Shown one piece after another: positions 61,507 to 64,000 of a DNA stretch of 64,000 nt. Under the pieces are notes generated by a model that saw only the letters and a list, made by a program, of their open reading frames with translations, was not told where the DNA came from and did not search any database. Position numbers and translations under genes: made by a program. The DNA is from Rhabditoides inermis (taxonomy: Eukaryota; Nematoda; Chromadorea; Rhabditida; Rhabditidae): the NCBI GenBank assembly GCA_963966185.1, contig CAWZYM010000217.1, positions 451,501 through 515,500 on the forward strand, in the 5' to 3' direction. How positions within the stretch are numbered: position 1 is the stretch's first letter; each line of letters begins with the position of its first letter.

Positions 61507-62787
61507 CGCTTCCGTCCCCTCACCTGTGCGGCGACCCCGTCCAGCACCCCGATCCTCTGTCTGAGGGATGCGACCTCGTCCTCTGCCTCTGCCCTCTTCA
61601 TGTCCACCTCCGCCTTCTCCACCTCCAGCTGCCGCACCTCAAACGTATCCCGGTGAAACGTATTCCACTCAGTCCAATCACTCTTCCGAACGAGGCAAAT
61701 TTTGTGTCCGTTCCAATTGTGCTACACGAACACGTTCTAGTATCTTTGATTTCATCATTTTTGCACACCTCATCCTTTGTTGTTTTCTTCATGCGTTCGC
61801 TCTTTTACAGCGCATGTTTGTTGATAAAAATTGCGCCCATCCAGCAGTTTCGGAGAAAAAATTGCGATATTCGAAATTTCGCGGAACAGCGCAATAGACA
61901 AGGCTGGTCAGTGGCCAGCGCGAAGATAAGCAGAGAATGTGCGAGTCCATCTCTCTCTCTCTCTCCCTCTCTCTCTCTCTCTCTCCCTCTCTCTCTCTCT
62001 CCCTCTCTCTCTCTCTTTCTCTCTCTCTACGCTCTACCTTCTCGTTCTCGGTGGCCGTGTCCACAGGCATCTCCTGATACTGTACTTCTTGGATCATAAC
62101 CCCGCTTCCGTCCACTCGCACCGACTGACGCTCGATCACAGCCGAGACATTCTGAAAACATCATTGTAATTGTTCTGTTCAACACACAATGAATTATATA
62201 TAAAACTCATGGCGTCACTTTTGCCCTCTAACACCGAGCGATGATATCATACAGATAGTCGTACTTTTCCCTCCCTCTTGTTTCCCAATTCGATCACCCC
62301 ACCCGACGAGTCATGCAACCCTTATCTTGTTATGCATAACTATGAGAATCTTCTGGTTCAAAATGTGCACCGCTCCGAAAACAGGGGCCAATGAATGTGA
62401 TTCGAACTATTGTTTTCATGTTTTCGACGCGCGCTACCGAGTGACAATCAACAGAACAGAAGCATGCATATACATATTGTAGGCAGTCATTTCGTCGCCA
62501 CACAGCCGATAAGGACAGATTGAGTGGGAGGGGAGGGGAACAACAGGTGGGTGCGGTGTCAACGAAACCAGGTAATCGATGGAAGAAGCGGGTGGAGAGA
62601 GGGAGAAAGAGAGAGGGGACTCGCCTTGATGAGCAGCTCGCTGGTGCCCTTGGGTAGGTGGGTGCTGATCACCCGCTTCACCTCTGCCCTATCCGCGTAT
62701 ACCACTACTGTCTTGGTGGGCAGGGCGGATGCCTCGAAGCTGGAAAGAATGGTCTTGTTGCCGCTCTCTTCCAATCTATTTCTCCCT

Positions 62788-62842
<55 letters not shown>

Positions 62843-62933
62843 CTCACGTGCATTCATTCGTCGGCCCAGGCTCTTCGTGCTCCTCGAATGGGAGTGATTC
62901 GATGTAGTGGTCGGCCGTGAGCGATTCGCTCAT
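58402..62933 (-). CDS. DUF4140/DUF4139 domain protein, 628 aa
   Basis: Member of the conserved DUF4139 family (C. elegans F37C4.5-like); molecular function unknown. Exons: 62933-62848, 62739-62625, 62151-62038, 61637-61524, 61411-61222, 60631-60496, 60381-60234, 60186-60041, 59997-59931, 59893-59783, 59583-59491, 59437-59366, 59256-59182, 59022-58918, 58798-58667, 58584-58402. Phases close (1887 nt). The N-terminal DUF4140 part has TKTVVVYADRAEVKR. A coiled coil (exons 4 and 6) is split by a Ser/Pro-rich insert in exon 5. The DUF4139 part has VSYQVYCASWKPAYDIRAS, GDDWRQAELVLSTAAP and NGTEHKVLVAQ. The end HESVSFRAV resembles family C-termini. No signal peptide, so probably cytosolic. ATG directly follows an acceptor-like tcgcag. 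Exon 2 ends in a GC donor. Confidence 0.9.
59051..59170. repeat. (GA)n-rich array in DUF4139 intron 13
   Basis: Sense TC, about 10 nt after the donor at 59181. Confidence 0.92.
59600..59782. repeat. TC-rich array in DUF4139 intron 10
   Basis: Sense GA, starts inside the donor consensus (gtgagagagag). Confidence 0.92.
61471..61506. repeat. (GA)n array in DUF4139 intron 4
   Basis: Sense TC, about 17 nt after the donor at 61523. Confidence 0.92.
61950..62030. repeat. (TC)n array in DUF4139 intron 3
   Basis: Sense GA, about 9 nt after the donor at 62037. Confidence 0.92.
62790..62840. repeat. (TC)n array in DUF4139 intron 1
   Basis: Sense GA, about 8 nt after the donor at 62847. Confidence 0.92.
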
Positions 62934-64000
62934 CTGCGATGCGCACAGTGTTCTGTCTGACATTGGGGACCCTGAAATAGACCGTCTTGCCACTTCAACC
63001 GAGCATGTGCCACGCAACATTTCAATTGTACCACTTCAAGACTTGAACATTGCTAGACACGTCGCTTTGCTCGCGAGGACACGGGCAAAACGAGAAGCCG
63101 GCAGCGGTTCAGTGCGGAAATGAACGCGGTAACACAGCGACTGCTACCGTAGTCAGCAAAGGGGCGGAACCGGCACTCCACCGATAGGCGAGTGATACCC
63201 GCACCCGCAGTCAACAAGCCAATTACAACAATACAAGGAGAGGAACGCACGCGAGCAGACTGTGGACACAATGTATGGTGCATGGAGGGACAAACGGGTG
63301 GAATATAGATGAGGTGATATCATTATTCCATTATGATAAGCGCCATTGATCGCTGTACTCGAGCATAACACCAAAATATGACAATATACGTGAGTGGGGC
63401 GAAAATGGAAAGATCTAGTAGAAATAAGACGTTCGGCGAGATTGGGATTAGAGAAGCAGTCACAAACAGTCCCACTCAAGGCGAGATAGCTGCTATCTTG
63501 ACGGGAGTGGGACGAAAAAGCACCAACCCCCGCTGTTCTGCAAACGAGAAGAGCAACGATCGGCGAAACGTCTATCTCCCCCCTCCTCTCGCCCTTCCCC
63601 CTTCCACTCCACTATTATGCCAACGAGTGGGAAGAGATAAAACAATTCGATGCAAACTGCGTCGATATGAAAACAGGGCACGCCATAGGTGAATGAGAGC
63701 AACAAAGAGAGAAAAAGACTTCCGTATTTCGAGTTGAGTACAAAATAGAAACGGCGGACCAGTCAGGGATGACCGGCTATCACTGACTATCACTTTCAAC
63801 CAGACTGGACACAGCTCAGACATTTTTAGATGCAAATTGAGAGTGGCCTGATAATTGAGATAATTCCTTGACCAGAGCCAGAAGATAAGCAACTTCTAGT
63901 CAAATGATCATCAAAGAAAGCGGATGTTCGAAGACCACCACACAGTAACGTTGATGAGAAAACAGACTAAACAAACATGTTTATATGGTAAATCTCTCAA
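62934..64000. other. Upstream flank of the DUF4139 gene
   Basis: No gene recognised on either strand up to the window edge. Confidence 0.5.

Overview
Eukaryotic genomic DNA, almost certainly from a nematode. The basis is a nematode-specific serpentine chemoreceptor (Srt type), secreted C6-domain proteins, a DEB-1-like vinculin, small introns with TTnCAG-type acceptors, and several start codons sitting directly behind an acceptor-like CAG (possible spliced-leader sites). A rhabditine or diplogastrid worm is plausible, but I cannot fix the species.

Layout. 1-9.4 kb: two tandem minus-strand paralogues of a secreted C6-domain protein. The downstream copy (gene A, runs off the left edge) looks intact. 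The upstream copy (gene B) carries a LINE fragment inside a coding exon, an out-of-frame signal-peptide exon, a hAT-like MITE and a 1.7 kb (GTGA)n array. 9.8-11.6 kb: a plus-strand cytosolic protein tyrosine phosphatase in 13 short exons. 13.3-23.1 kb: an LTR retroelement with 607 bp LTRs that I read as identical, coded on the minus strand, with no reverse-transcriptase core or integrase that I can find. It holds a family of small stem-loops with compensatory changes and an unusual signal peptide-membrane-protease ORF. 25.7-30.6 kb: an Srt-type GPCR on the plus strand. 31-33 kb: a foldback element and a possible LINE tail. 33.5-43.3 kb: vinculin on the minus strand, 32 exons. 45.3-47.5 kb: a 354-aa Gi/o-class G-protein alpha subunit on the plus strand. 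48.1-56.2 kb: two tandem DEG/ENaC channel subunits on the minus strand. 58.4-62.9 kb: a 628-aa DUF4140/DUF4139 protein on the minus strand.

The gene models were built by hand from acceptor/donor signals, codon phase and family similarity. For PTP, Gi-alpha, vinculin, both DEG/ENaC genes and the DUF4139 gene, every exon phase closes and the total length is a multiple of three. The genes do not form an operon or pathway; they are ordinary neighbours. The structural surprises are intronic simple repeats that start right behind 5' splice sites, a recurrent GTACNGTA intron start, two extra vinculin exons that fit the phase, and the mobile elements.
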